DNA of 64,000 nucleotides, taken from assembly GCA_903848645.1 (NCBI GenBank), contig CAINGU010000093.1, positions 1 to 64,000 on the forward strand. The letters run 5' to 3'. This document shows positions 10,420-21,408 of the stretch, piece by piece (position 1 is the first letter of the stretch; each line of letters starts with the position of its first letter). This DNA comes from an uncultured cyanobacterium. GTDB taxonomy: Bacteria > Cyanobacteriota > Cyanobacteriia > Cyanobacteriales > Nostocaceae. Both the position numbers and the translations under genes were made by a program. The notes beneath the pieces are model-generated. The model was not told where the DNA came from, did not search any database, and saw only the letters and a program-made list of their open reading frames with translations.

Positions 10420-10893
10420 TCACTGAGAACGTTTAATATTACCTGATTTTACCCAGCCTTCTTTATCAGTATCAGCAATGCGAACTTTTTGCCATTTTTT
10501 ATCGGCGCTTTCTTCTAAAATAATTACTTTTTTATTACCCCCAACCCCACCTGTAGTAGGAGAATTTGTATCTGGTTCTCCTCTCAAACTTAGCCCTGCT
10601 GCCCAAGTAACAGTTCCTTCGTAAGCACCAGGTGGTAATGACTTGGGTGATTCTGTGGGAGTTGGAGTAGGGCTAGATGTGGGATTAGGAGTAGCTTGTT
10701 TTTTAGCTTGAGTTTTGGGACTGGGTTTAGGCTTTTTAGCTTGTTTAGAAGGATTATCATTAGGATACGTTGGCTTAGGAGGAGTTACAGCAGTACGATT
10801 GACAAAATAAAGCGCAACTGTCAAGCCAGTACCTAATAAAACTGCAAGGGCTAAAACAACACCAAGTATAAATTTAAGTAAGTTGGTAAACAT
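10420..10893 (-). CDS. SH3-domain (SH3b-type) containing protein with N-terminal TM segment
   Basis: MFTNLLKFILGVVLALAVLLGTGLTV TM; Pro/Lys/Thr-rich linker; GLSLRGEPDTNSPTTGGV...WQKVRIADTDKEGWVKSGNI. Listed ORF extends N-terminally through a heptamer repeat; start reassigned to 10893. Confidence 0.75.
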   Translation of the reverse strand: MFTNLLKFILGVVLALAVLLGTGLTVALYFVNRTAVTPPKPTYPNDNPSKQAKKPKPSPKTQAKKQATPNPTSSPTPTPTESPKSLPPGAYEGTVTWAAGLSLRGEPDTNSPTTGGVGGNKKVIILEESADKKWQKVRIADTDKEGWVKSGNIKRSQ

Positions 10894-10894
10894 A

Positions 10895-10954
10895 GGGAAC
10901 AGGGAACAGGGAACAGGGAACAGGGAATAGGGAATAGGGAACAGAGAATAGAGA
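10895..10954. repeat. Tandem heptamer repeat (GGGAACA/GGGAATA)n
   Basis: agggaacagggaacagggaacagggaacagggaatagggaataggg. Confidence 0.95.
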
Positions 10955-10990
10955 AGAAGCAAAAGTTTTTTAATTCTTAATTTTTAATTT

Positions 10991-12508
10991 TTAATTCTTC
11001 TCTTGACGTTGAATGCGATCGCTTAAAGGACTATATTTAGATGCTAGACGCGCCCTACCAGCGGCTGCCCATTCTTGGAGTTTTTGAATCTGCTCGACAG
11101 CAGTTCGCGCTAGGGGGATAATTTGACTAGCAGCTTCTAAAATATCATCAGTTGTAAAATCGCGGTTTTGACTAAAACCTATGTGCATGGCTTCAATTAA
11201 AGTTTGTTCAATTTCTGCACCGGAAAAATCGGGGGTTTCGTAAGCTAACCTCTCGATTTCATAGCTGTTCAAATTGTGGGGACGTAATCGGGATAAATGC
11301 ACATTAAAAATCGCTTTTCTTTCTTCTTGGCTAGGTAAACCGACAAAGAAAATTTCATCAAATCGCCCTTTTCTTAACATTTCCGGTGGTAGTGCTTGAA
11401 TATCATTAGCGGTAGCCACGACAAACACAGGAGAAGTTTTTTCCGCTAACCAATTAATAAAAGTCCCAAATACTCGACTAGTAGTTCCCGCATCACCTTT
11501 GCTACCTAAACCAGAAAAAGCCTTATCAATTTCATCAATCCAGAGTATACAGGGAGCGAGCGCTTCTGCTACTTGAATCATTTGCCGGGTGCGGGATTCC
11601 GACTCACCCACCAAACCCCCAAATAACCGCCCTACGTCTAAGCGTAACAGAGGTAAATGCCAATGGTGAGCGATCGCTTTTGCCGTTAAAGATTTACCAG
11701 TTCCCTGAATTCCCACCAACATTAACCCGCGAGGATGAGGTAAACCATATTGTCGCGCCCTTTCGCTAAAAGCACCACCGCGCCGAATTAACCAATCTTT
11801 TAAATTATCTAATCCACCAATATCAGTAATTTCCTCAGTGGCGGGGTAAAAATCAAGAATTTGGGTTTGGCGAATAGTTTGCCGCTTTTCTGCCAAAACT
11901 AAATCTACATCTTCCGGTTGTAATTGTCCATGAGTTGCGATTCCTCGCGCTAATACCCGGCGGATTCTTTCCATAGATAACCCCTGACAAGAACGCACCA
12001 AATCATCCAAAAACTTACCACCAGGGGGGTTTCCAGTTGCCTGTAATAACCGTTCTACCTCCATTTTGATTTCTGGGGCGTTAGGGAGGGGAAATTCAAC
12101 CACCGTCAGCACTTCCGTTAAATCATCAGGAATGGCGACGCGAGGGGATAATAAAACAATATTTTTCGGTTGTGACTTCAGCAGTCGGGCTAAATTCCGG
12201 AGTTTTCGAGAAATGGCCACATCATCCAAAAACCGATGATAATCCCGCAAAATCAACACCGCAGGGGCAGCAGCATTTAATTTTTCTATAAATTCTAAAG
12301 CCTGTAACGGGTTACGTTTACCAAACCCCACATCATTCGGACTGCCTTGATAACCGTCCACAAAATCCCAAGTATACACCGGACGATTACCTTGATTTAT
12401 CGCCTCTTCGCGAATCGCCGCTTCTACCCGTTCCTCCTCATAAGTGGGAATATAAATCAAAGGGTAACGGGCGCGGAGTAACAATTTAAACTCATCACGA
12501 AAATTCAT
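10991..12508 (-). CDS. AAA+ ATPase, Ycf46-like
   Basis: [24 protein letters not shown]-term; [20 protein letters not shown] Walker [13 protein letters not shown] Walker B; FVVATAND. Confidence 0.9.
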   Translation of the reverse strand: MNFRDEFKLLLRARYPLIYIPTYEEERVEAAIREEAINQGNRPVYTWDFVDGYQGSPNDVGFGKRNPLQALEFIEKLNAAAPAVLILRDYHRFLDDVAISRKLRNLARLLKSQPKNIVLLSPRVAIPDDLTEVLTVVEFPLPNAPEIKMEVERLLQATGNPPGGKFLDDLVRSCQGLSMERIRRVLARGIATHGQLQPEDVDLVLAEKRQTIRQTQILDFYPATEEITDIGGLDNLKDWLIRRGGAFSERARQYGLPHPRGLMLVGIQGTGKSLTAKAIAHHWHLPLLRLDVGRLFGGLVGESESRTRQMIQVAEALAPCILWIDEIDKAFSGLGSKGDAGTTSRVFGTFINWLAEKTSPVFVVATANDIQALPPEMLRKGRFDEIFFVGLPSQEERKAIFNVHLSRLRPHNLNSYEIERLAYETPDFSGAEIEQTLIEAMHIGFSQNRDFTTDDILEAASQIIPLARTAVEQIQKLQEWAAAGRARLASKYSPLSDRIQRQEKN

Positions 12509-12796
12509 AAAATTAATAGTTCTTAAATTTAGAAATTCAGGATCTTAAAAAAACTCTAATTCATAATAACTCAAGTTGTCATTCATCTAGTTGAGGCTGG
12601 TAATGGATAATAGGTAATTGGTGATAAAATTCCTATTTTCAATGCCAAAACCGCTACTTTTGAAATTAAAGACAAAAGTTTGTGATTGATTTACTTTTTT
12701 GGCCGATTACTTTGTCCTGGTGTTACAGACTCGATTGCGACATTGATGGTATTTTATATTTGCACAAACTCTTTTATCCCCATCCTCATCCAAACT

Positions 12797-13435
12797 ATGA
12801 CACTCAATTTATATTTACTGCGACATGGCGAAACTACTTTTAGTCAAACTGGTAATTTTTGCGGTGAAACTAATGCAGAATTAACAAAAGAAGGAATGCA
12901 AATGGCATCCAGTTTTGCTGATGTGTATAAAAAATTAAACTGGTCAGCGGTTTATGCTAGTCCGATGAAGCGGGCAATTGCCACTGCAAAGCCATTTTGT
13001 GATGCTACTGGGATGGAGATGCAGGTGCGGGAAGGACTCAGAGAAGGTAGTTATGGACAATGGGAAACCAAGAGTAAATCCTTTGTTCAAGAGAATTACG
13101 CAGAAAACTATGTTAACTGGTTAACAGAACCCGCTTGGAATGCACCCATTGGTGGAGAAACTGCGGTAGATATTGCTAACCGTTCTATGCCTGTAATTGC
13201 GGAAATTCAAGAAAAACATCCCCAAGGTAATGTTTTAGTAGTTTCCCATAAAGCTACGATTCGGATTATGCTTTGCAGTTTACTGGGAATTGATTTGGGA
13301 CGCTATCGTTATCGGGTAAATATTTTGGTCGCTTCGGTAAGTATGGTTAAATTTGACGTTAATGGTCCTTTATTAGAAATACTAGGCGACCGTCATCATA
13401 TACCTGATCATATTCGCTCTCGTCCAGGAACTTAA
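12797..13435 (+). CDS. Histidine phosphatase (phosphoglycerate mutase-like) family protein
   Basis: LYLLRHGETTFS; YASPMKRAIATA; LVVSHKATIRIM. Start reassigned from 12686 to 12797. Confidence 0.9.
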   Translation: MTLNLYLLRHGETTFSQTGNFCGETNAELTKEGMQMASSFADVYKKLNWSAVYASPMKRAIATAKPFCDATGMEMQVREGLREGSYGQWETKSKSFVQENYAENYVNWLTEPAWNAPIGGETAVDIANRSMPVIAEIQEKHPQGNVLVVSHKATIRIMLCSLLGIDLGRYRYRVNILVASVSMVKFDVNGPLLEILGDRHHIPDHIRSRPGT

Positions 13436-14919
13436 AGTAATTTCTCTCCCTGGCGGTAAATTTCCTGAGCGTAGTCTGTCCAAGTACCTTGTCCCCAATA
13501 ACGAAAACAGCTAGTTTGTAATAAGAGATTATGTAATAGCAGTTGGCGGTATTGACTGTCTTGAGTCAGATTTACACTGGATTGATCAGATAATAAATTG
13601 TCGAATTTCTCATGAAATAAATTGCTCAATTTGTACATGGGAGATAAAACATTTTCGTATCCTTGCACCCAACTAATATGATTTGTCCATGATGCCCCAT
13701 CAATCTGAAAGTTGGGGTGATTTTTTTTCAATTCTTGAATAGCATTTTCTACAGCATCTGGTTGATAATTATCTTCTGGAATTTGCGCCCAGATTTGATG
13801 TTGTCCACTTGCTTGACAGGTAGGAAAGTCTTCGGGTTGACAACCTGCTGCTGCTAATAATTCTAAATATTCTGTACCGCAAACACCCACAACACCAGTT
13901 TTACCTCCTCCATTTTCCACCATATCCCCCCAAGCTCGTTGAAAACCACCGGGAAATTCATTCATCATTACACCACCATTTTCACCATCACCTATTTGAC
14001 TAACTATGGGAGGGACGACAACATCACCTAATTTTTGTTTAGATAAAGTTTTTGCTTCATAGTATGGCTGCATTTGGGCGACTAATTTAGTGTCTGAACC
14101 TTGGGTTTTTATCAATGCAGTAATACTAATTTCTTCTCCTTGGGAATTGCGAGCTATTAACTGATGTGGTAAATGTTTATAATTTAAAGGCTGACCATTA
14201 ATTGTTTCTACAGTATGTTCTTGCACTAATAACCAACGATAACCACATTCTTTCAAGGCTTTGATAAATGCAAATAAGGTATCTGGATGGTTTGGTAAGT
14301 GCATTTCTGGAGGAGAAAATCCTTTGACTCTTGCTAATGCTTCCCAGCCAAAAATTGCGGCAAAATAATGTTGCCAAGCCATAATGTGTAGTTTAATATC
14401 TGCTATGGGTGTGGAAGGGATGACAGCATGACTCCACATACTCCCCAACCATTCTACATAGGGTTGGTAGGTAGGATTGCAAGTGATGCGTTTAAGATTA
14501 TCTAGAATATCACTTCTGCCCATTTGTTGCAGTCCCCATAAAAGATTACCAGAATAATCCAACATCACACGGGGATTACAACCTTGTGCAACTAATTCAG
14601 GAATAAAATCTCCCATGCGACTATAACAATTAGCAAAAGGGGCAGCATTGTGGTTATCTCCTTCTTGCTGATGGGTAAACATATATTGTAAATTGCTGAT
14701 CAATGAACCATTATTTCCCGCTGGGATAGTGGGTTGGTGCATATGTAGAGCGATCGCAAATACTGCATTAATATCTGTTAATTTAAGATTACTATTTGGT
14801 AAAAAAATAGGTTCATCATGGTTAACTACAGTCAACACTTCTTTTTCCCAACCGCAGATATTTGGCAAATCATCAATAATTGCTGGTAAATTGGGGAGAT
14901 TATCTGGTAATTTAAACAT
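13432..14919 (-). CDS. Glycoside hydrolase family 57-like protein
   Basis: AIALHMHQPTIPAG; GFSPPEMHLP motif; GASWTNHISWVQGYENVLSPM. Confidence 0.85.
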   Translation of the reverse strand: MFKLPDNLPNLPAIIDDLPNICGWEKEVLTVVNHDEPIFLPNSNLKLTDINAVFAIALHMHQPTIPAGNNGSLISNLQYMFTHQQEGDNHNAAPFANCYSRMGDFIPELVAQGCNPRVMLDYSGNLLWGLQQMGRSDILDNLKRITCNPTYQPYVEWLGSMWSHAVIPSTPIADIKLHIMAWQHYFAAIFGWEALARVKGFSPPEMHLPNHPDTLFAFIKALKECGYRWLLVQEHTVETINGQPLNYKHLPHQLIARNSQGEEISITALIKTQGSDTKLVAQMQPYYEAKTLSKQKLGDVVVPPIVSQIGDGENGGVMMNEFPGGFQRAWGDMVENGGGKTGVVGVCGTEYLELLAAAGCQPEDFPTCQASGQHQIWAQIPEDNYQPDAVENAIQELKKNHPNFQIDGASWTNHISWVQGYENVLSPMYKLSNLFHEKFDNLLSDQSSVNLTQDSQYRQLLLHNLLLQTSCFRYWGQGTWTDYAQEIYRQGEKLL

Positions 14920-15136
14920 TTATATGCCTCAAAAATAATGTACAACGACGCAACCAAGCCAGTCTGGCTATTCTCATCGGTGGAGTTCTTCCTGATGTTC
15001 CCATATTTGTGTTCTACTTTCTGATAACATCCTGAATTATCATAATATTCCTTAATAAATTTTAATACTTATTGAGCTAATTTTATGCGACCATCTCATG
15101 GTACTATGGGAATAATGTTTGATTTCTAAAAATATA

Positions 15137-15197
15137 CGTAGGGTGTGTAAAGCCCTTGCGGGCATGGCTTCGCTTAGAGCGAAAACGTAACGCACCA
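15137..15197. repeat. Dispersed intergenic repeat (cgtagggtgtgtaaagccc...gtaacgcaccat)
   Basis: Imperfect palindromic ends and sequence resembling common cyanobacterial GTAGGGTGTGTTA...TAACGCACC elements. Confidence 0.6.
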
Positions 15198-15273
15198 TTG
15201 TCTTCAAACTTTTCAAATATCATTGATGATTCCTACATATTAATGTCTGAACAATATTTAATAGAATTAAACT

Positions 15274-16482
15274 ATGAATCTAATTAACGAGGGTGTGCAA
15301 AAAGGTCTAATTAAATTTGATGACGAGAAAAAATATATAACTTATCTTCATCAGAATAAACAAAGAAATTATACTAATCCTGAAGAAAGAGTACAAGCAG
15401 AAACTTTTTTAAAATTAATTTTGGTTTATGGTTATTCCCCTGAGAGAATATTACAATTTGTCTCCGTCACAATGGGATCAAGCACTAAAGAAGCTGATAT
15501 TATCGTTTATAATGATGATCAAAAAGAATCTCCCCATATATTAGTTGAATGTAAAAAACAAGAAGTTTCTGAATTAGAATTTAAACAAGCAATTGATCAG
15601 GCTTTTAGTTATGCTGTAGCCGAAGGTGCTAAATATGTTTGGGTAACTTCCGGGATTAAAGATGAATATTTTGAAGTCCCCATTGAAAGACCAAAAGCCC
15701 GTATTTCTATCCCTGATATTCCTCAATTTGGTGTTACTGAATTAGCTAAATATAAATATGCTAAATCTGGAGGAGAAGTTAATGGACAAAGGTTATTTGA
15801 ATTAGAAGTTGTTACAGAAGATGATTTAACCAGAAGATTTAAACAAGCACATAATGCTCTTTGGGGTGGTGGTGAATTAAATCCTTCAACTGCTTTTGAC
15901 GAATTAGATAAATTGATTTTTTGTAAGATTTGGGATGAAAAAAAGCCTCGCAAACAAGGTGAGCCTTATGATTTTCAAATATTTAAAGAAGACAAAGAAG
16001 AAAAAACTGATGAATATTTAATAGAACGAATTAAATCTCTTTATGATGAAGGTAGAAAAAAAGACCCAGAAGTTTTTAAAGATGATATTCGTTTAAGTCC
16101 TGAAAAATTGCGTACCGTTGTTGGTTATTTAGAAGGAATTAATTTAGGAGATACAGACTTAGACAGTAAAGGACGAGCATTTGAGACTTTTATGGGTTCG
16201 TTTTTTAGGGGAGATTTTGGACAATTCTTTACTCCTAGAAATATTGTTAAATTCATTGTTGATGTTTTACCCATAACCAATGATTCCTTAGTTTTAGATA
16301 CCTCCTGCGGTAGTGGTGGTTTCTTACTTCATGCTTTAGATAAAATCAGACAACAAGGTAAGGAATATTATCCAGAAAATTCTATTGAACATTATAAATA
16401 TTGGCATGATTTCGCAGAGAAAAATCTGTTTGGGATTGAAATTAATGAACGATTCAAAAGGAAAAACCATAAAATTATCTAA
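15274..16482 (+). pseudogene. Type I restriction-modification N-6 DNA methylase (HsdM with HSDR_N-like N-terminus), C-terminally truncated
   Basis: HILVECKKQEVS...GQFFTPRNIVKFIVDVLPI, motif I VLDTSCGSGGFLLHALDKI, ends at LFGIEINERFKRKNHKII*; no NPPF/NPPY motif IV. Confidence 0.85.
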
Positions 16483-17740
16483 AGTTTGTACAAAAATTAC
16501 AGATGGAACACATTTTACTCCAATTTATACTGACAAAGGTGTAATATTTTTAAGTGTGAAAAATGTAAGAAAAAATAGAGTATTTTTTGATGATACAAAA
16601 TTCATTTCTGAACAAGAACATAAAAAATTGGTCAAAAGATGTAATCCAATATCAGGGGACATTCTTTTAACAAAAGTCGGTAATACATATGGTTTAGCTG
16701 CTGTAATTCCAGATAACTCTCCAGAATTTAGTATATTTGTTAGTCTAGCTTTACTAAAAATTAATAAATCAAAAATTAATTCATATTTTGTTATGTATTT
16801 TCTAAATTCTCAATTTGGAAAAATACAAATGGATAGATTTATCAAAGGAATTGGACAACCTGATCTTCATCTTGAAGATATAGCTAATATTAAAATACCT
16901 TTATTATCTTTTGATGAGCAAGAAATTATTATTAATAAAATGGATAATGCTTATAATTCTAAAAAACAAAAAGAAGCAGAAGCACAAAGATTACTAGATA
17001 GTATTGATGATTATTTATTAAGAGAATTAGGGATTGAATTACCTCAACCATCACAGAATACTGTGAGTGATCGCATTTTTTACCGTAAATTAAGCGATAT
17101 TTCAGGAGGGAGATTTGATGCAGGAGTTCATCACAAAAAACTATCACTTCAAACTGAACTGCATCCTATGGTTCAATTTAAGAATCACGTATTAATTAAT
17201 CCATTAACAATATTTAGTCAATATAAATTAAGTAATGAAGTATCTTTTATTCCAATGGAAAATATTTCAGAAATTTTTGCAGAAGCTAATACATCTACAA
17301 TTAGAATTGTCAGCGAATCTAAAGGATATACTAAATTTTTAGAAGATGATCTTATTTGGGCAAAGATAACTCCTTGTATGGAAAATGGAAAATCTGCTGT
17401 TGTTACAGAACTAAAAAATAATATTGGCTTTGGATCAACAGAATATCATGTTTTCAGAGCGAAAATAGGTACTAATATTAGATATATTCATGCTTTATTA
17501 AGATTGAAAATTTTAAGAAATTATGCAACTTTATATTTTTCAGGGTCAGCAGGACACCAAAGAGTATCAGATCAATTTTTTAAAAGTTTATTAATTCCAT
17601 TACCCCCAATTGAAAAACAAAATGAAATAGCCGAACATATCACACAAATCAGAGAACAAGCCAAACAACTAAAAGAAGAAGCAAAAAGAGAATTAGAACA
17701 AGCAAAGATAGAAGTAGAAAAGATAATATTAGGAGAGTAG
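16445..17740 (+). CDS. hsdS: Type I restriction-modification specificity subunit HsdS
   Basis: MNDSKGKTIKLSKVCTKITDGTHFTP... two TRD halves with LPLLSFDEQEIIINKM and LPPIEKQNEIAEHI conserved regions; overlaps truncated HsdM. Start reassigned from 16385. Confidence 0.85.
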   Translation: MNDSKGKTIKLSKVCTKITDGTHFTPIYTDKGVIFLSVKNVRKNRVFFDDTKFISEQEHKKLVKRCNPISGDILLTKVGNTYGLAAVIPDNSPEFSIFVSLALLKINKSKINSYFVMYFLNSQFGKIQMDRFIKGIGQPDLHLEDIANIKIPLLSFDEQEIIINKMDNAYNSKKQKEAEAQRLLDSIDDYLLRELGIELPQPSQNTVSDRIFYRKLSDISGGRFDAGVHHKKLSLQTELHPMVQFKNHVLINPLTIFSQYKLSNEVSFIPMENISEIFAEANTSTIRIVSESKGYTKFLEDDLIWAKITPCMENGKSAVVTELKNNIGFGSTEYHVFRAKIGTNIRYIHALLRLKILRNYATLYFSGSAGHQRVSDQFFKSLLIPLPPIEKQNEIAEHITQIREQAKQLKEEAKRELEQAKIEVEKIILGE

Positions 17741-17904
17741 CTGTTCCATGATATAAGATAATTCGTGATAATATCCATATTTTAATCCTGTTCATCCTTT
17801 AATCCTGGACATCCTGATTCAGACAATTAAAAAAATTTCTTTCCCGTGATATAATTACAAAAACTTAAATCAATATTGTACTATTCCAACAATAAAAAAA
17901 CTCT

Positions 17905-19383
17905 ATGCTTACCCAAGAATCTCCCAAAACTCAAACCATAAATTGGAAACCCATAATCAAAAAATTTGTCGCTGTCCTCGGAGAAAAAGGCGTAGTCCAA
18001 CGCAAAGAAGAACTCCTTACCTATGAATGTGATGGTTTAACTAGCTATAAACAACGTCCCCCCGTCGCAGTATTACCCCGCAGCACAGAACAAGTATCAG
18101 AAATTGTCAAAATTTGCAATCAATTCTCAGTTCCTTTTATTGCTAGAGGTTCAGGAACAGGCTTATCAGGTGGTGCTTTACCATCGGAAGATTCCGTTTT
18201 AATTGTCACTTCTTTAATGCGACAAATCCTCAGCATTGACTTAGAAAATCAGCGGGCTGTAGTGCAACCGGGAGTCATTAATAGTTGGGTGACTCAAGCG
18301 GTTAGTGGTGCTGGTTTTTACTTTGCACCTGATCCTTCTAGTCAAATTATTTGTTCCATTGGTGGCAATATTGCCGAAAATTCTGGGGGAGTCCATTGTT
18401 TAAAATATGGTGTTACTACTAATCATGTTTTAGGTTTAAAACTTGTCCTTCCTGATGGTGAAATTGTTGATATTGGCGGACAAATTCCCGAAACTCCAGG
18501 TTATGATTTAACAGGTGTATTTGTGGGTTCAGAAGGAACATTAGGAATTGCCACAGAAATCACTTTAAAAATTCTCAAAAGTGCCGAATCAATTTGTGTC
18601 TTATTAGCAGATTTTACCAGTGTGGATGCTGCTGCTGCTACGGTTTCTGATATTATCAGCGCGGGAATTATTCCTGGTGGGATGGAAATGATGGATAATA
18701 TTAGTATTAATGCTGTAGAAGATGTTGTTGCTACTAATTGTTACCCCCGTGATGCTACAGCTATCTTATTAGTAGAAATTGATGGTTTAGAAGTAGAAGT
18801 TTCCGCCAATAAACAGCGAGTCACAGAAATTTGCCAAAAGAATGGGGCGCGAAATGTCACTAGTGCCAGTGACCCCGAAACTAGATTAAAATTATGGAAA
18901 GGGAGAAAAGCGGCTTTTGCGGCTGCGGGACATATTAGCCCTGATTATTATGTGCAAGATGGGGTAATTCCTCGAACTCAATTACCTTATGTTCTTCAAG
19001 AAATTGAAAGATTAAGTCATGAATATGGTTATCCCATTGCTAATGTTTTTCACGCTGGAGATGGGAATTTACATCCATTAATTTTATTTGATAATTCTGT
19101 ACATGGAGAATTGGAAAAAGTAGAAGAATTGGGAGGAGAAATTCTCAAACTTTGTGTAAGAGTAGGTGGTAGTATTTCCGGTGAACATGGTATTGGTGCT
19201 GATAAAAAATGCTATATGCCAGATATGTTTAGTGAAGCTGATTTAGAAACAATGCAATGGGTAAGACAGGTATTTAATCCCCAAGGTTTAGCAAATCCTG
19301 GGAAGATTTTCCCCACACCTCGCACTTGTGGAGAAGCTGCTAAAGTATCTATTCAACAATTCCCAGGTGTAGAAAGATTCTAA
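17905..19383 (+). CDS. glcD: FAD-linked oxidase, glycolate dehydrogenase GlcD subunit-like
   Basis: PFIARGSGTGLSGGALP; DPSSQIICSIGGNIAENSGGVHCLKYGVT; VFHAGDGNLHPL; GSISGEHGIGADK. Confidence 0.92.
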   Translation: MLTQESPKTQTINWKPIIKKFVAVLGEKGVVQRKEELLTYECDGLTSYKQRPPVAVLPRSTEQVSEIVKICNQFSVPFIARGSGTGLSGGALPSEDSVLIVTSLMRQILSIDLENQRAVVQPGVINSWVTQAVSGAGFYFAPDPSSQIICSIGGNIAENSGGVHCLKYGVTTNHVLGLKLVLPDGEIVDIGGQIPETPGYDLTGVFVGSEGTLGIATEITLKILKSAESICVLLADFTSVDAAAATVSDIISAGIIPGGMEMMDNISINAVEDVVATNCYPRDATAILLVEIDGLEVEVSANKQRVTEICQKNGARNVTSASDPETRLKLWKGRKAAFAAAGHISPDYYVQDGVIPRTQLPYVLQEIERLSHEYGYPIANVFHAGDGNLHPLILFDNSVHGELEKVEELGGEILKLCVRVGGSISGEHGIGADKKCYMPDMFSEADLETMQWVRQVFNPQGLANPGKIFPTPRTCGEAAKVSIQQFPGVERF

Positions 19384-19666
19384 AAGGATATTTTAAGGGT
19401 CTAATTTATTACTTGCTTTGGCGACTGTAAGTGACGACTACACAGGCAAAACCCGCTCAGGCGGGTGAAAAATATTTTTAACAAGCGGTAATATTAAATA
19501 CCTATATTCTTAAGTAAAGGCGCAGATATGATACATATAAAAAAGAATTATTAAAATTTGTAAAGTTTTGTGATAATCTTTGTTAAGAGATGAAAACTAT
19601 TTATTTATAGTTCCATCTTTTTACTTTGCCCGTTTAAAAAAAGTTTAGCGAGACTAGGTATCTACT

Positions 19667-20626
19667 ATGGCAATTACGATTGATTCCGCTCGGAGTATTT
19701 TTCCTAACACATTATCTGCTGATGCGGTTCCAGCAACAATCGCCAGATTTAATCAACTCAGTGCTGAAGATCAACTGGCATGGACTTGGTTCGCTTATCT
19801 TGAAATGGGTAAAACAATTACAGTCGCCGCTCCTGGCGCTGCTAGTATGCAGTTTGCAGAAGCAACCTTAAATCAAATTCGGCAAATGAGTTTTCCTGAG
19901 CAAACACAAGTTATGTGTGACTTAGCAAACCATTCTGATACACCGATTTGCCGTACTTATGCTGCTTGGTCTGCGAATATTAAGCTAGGATTTTGGTATC
20001 AACTTGGTATATGGATGGATCAAGCTATTGTTGCTCCAATTCCAGCCGGTTATCAGCTTTCTGCTAACGCCGAAGCAGTTTTACAAGCGGTTAGAGAATT
20101 GGATCAAGGTCAGCAAATTACGGTATTACGCAGTGCTGTAGTTGACATGGGGTTTGATCTGAGCAAATTGGGTGATTACAGCAGAGTGGCTGAACCTGTT
20201 GTTGTCCCCAAGGATATATCACAGCGAACTCAGGTTAAGATTGAAGGCATTACTAATACAACCGTATTAAGCTACATGAACAACTTGAACGCCAATGACT
20301 TTGGCACGCTGATTCAGTTGTTTGCTGCTGACGGTGCGTTGCAACCTCCTTTCCAAAAACCAATTGTGGGTAGAGATGCTGTATTTCGCTTTTTTAATGA
20401 AGAATGTCAGAATCTCAAGTTAATTCCAGAACGCGGAGTTTCCGAACCCGCTGAAGATGGTTATACTCAAGTAAAAGTAACTGGTAAAGTTCAAACTCCT
20501 TGGTTTGGTGCTGCGGTAGGCATGAATATGGCTTGGCGGTTTTTGATAAATCCTGAAGGCAAAATTTTCTTTGTCGCAATTGATTTATTAGCATCTCCTA
20601 AAGAACTTTTAAATTTGGTTCGCTAG
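19667..20626 (+). CDS. Orange carotenoid protein (OCP1-like)
   Basis: MAITIDSARSIFPNTLSADAVPATIARFNQLSAEDQLAWTWFAYLEMGKTITVAAPGAASMQFAE... plus NTF2-like C-terminal domain FQKPIVGRDAVFRFF...AWRFLINPEGKIFFVAIDLLASPKELLNL. Confidence 0.97.
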   Translation: MAITIDSARSIFPNTLSADAVPATIARFNQLSAEDQLAWTWFAYLEMGKTITVAAPGAASMQFAEATLNQIRQMSFPEQTQVMCDLANHSDTPICRTYAAWSANIKLGFWYQLGIWMDQAIVAPIPAGYQLSANAEAVLQAVRELDQGQQITVLRSAVVDMGFDLSKLGDYSRVAEPVVVPKDISQRTQVKIEGITNTTVLSYMNNLNANDFGTLIQLFAADGALQPPFQKPIVGRDAVFRFFNEECQNLKLIPERGVSEPAEDGYTQVKVTGKVQTPWFGAAVGMNMAWRFLINPEGKIFFVAIDLLASPKELLNLVR

Positions 20627-20659
20627 AGAAATATTCGGGTTAGATAAACAGTAATGCTG

Positions 20660-20686
20660 TAAGCGCTCTTCGGTAAAGGGCGCTTA
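20660..20686. promoter_or_regulatory. Stable hairpin in ocp-frp intergenic region
   Basis: TAAGCGCTCTT (20660-20670) loop CGGTA AAGGGCGCTTA (20676-20686), 11-bp stem with one G-U, then gtattttc. Confidence 0.75.
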
Positions 20687-20719
20687 GTATTTTCAAGTAG
20701 TTAGTAAAGGGTAATCCAG

Positions 20720-21040
20720 GTGACAGAGGTTGATTGGGCTGAAGTTGAGAAAAAGGTAGCTAAAGAGGCTTTTGATAGAGCATATCAGCGAGAAATTAAT
20801 GCTTTGCTCCAGGAAGTTCGGCAAAGAGCAAGTACAATTCTAGAGCTTCGTGATATGTGGCAATTGCACGATTTCCTAAGTGCTAGGAGACATGAAATAG
20901 ACGGCAAGTATGACTACAGATATTCAGTTCTTATCTTTGTTTTTGCTGGTTTGGTTAAGGAAGGTTGGTTGGATATTGATGAATTAGCAGGACTACAAAA
21001 AGATAAACTGACTAAGGTAGCCGCTCTTGCACGTATGTGA
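20720..21040 (+). CDS. frp: Fluorescence recovery protein (FRP)
   Basis: AFDRAYQREINALLQEV...MWQLHDFLSARRHEIDGKYDYRYSVLIFVFAGLVKEGWL...LARM; located directly downstream of OCP. Confidence 0.93.
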   Translation: MTEVDWAEVEKKVAKEAFDRAYQREINALLQEVRQRASTILELRDMWQLHDFLSARRHEIDGKYDYRYSVLIFVFAGLVKEGWLDIDELAGLQKDKLTKVAALARM

Positions 21041-21408
21041 TGATTTGAAGAAGGAAATTCACGAAAACTTCCTATAAGTTGGATTTCATTCTTCAATCTG
21101 CTAAAATAGGTCACAAAAATTTTGCAATGGTGATAATACTCTATAGCATTACCCGGTAGACATTGGGTAAAAATTACATCTGACTAATTTAAAAACTTCA
21201 TAGAGACATGATCTATCCAGGATTTTCTTACCTGTTACCTTGTCATAACGACAATTTTCCATGGCAACCTACGGATCATTTATAATTATTATAGGCGTAT
21301 AAATACTTTTTTACTATTTTATAAAAAAATTATATCTTTATCTAATCCCGATAATACAATTACATTTTGTAGTTATATGGATATTAGCAATCTAGACTTA
21401 TTTAACTA

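Noticed and set aside
10894-10962. N-terminal extension MLLLYSLFPIPYSLFPVPCSLFP of the 10420-10962 ORF
   Set aside because: It is a translation of the GGGAACA/GGGAATA heptamer tract; the natural start is the ATG at 10893 preceding a TM segment
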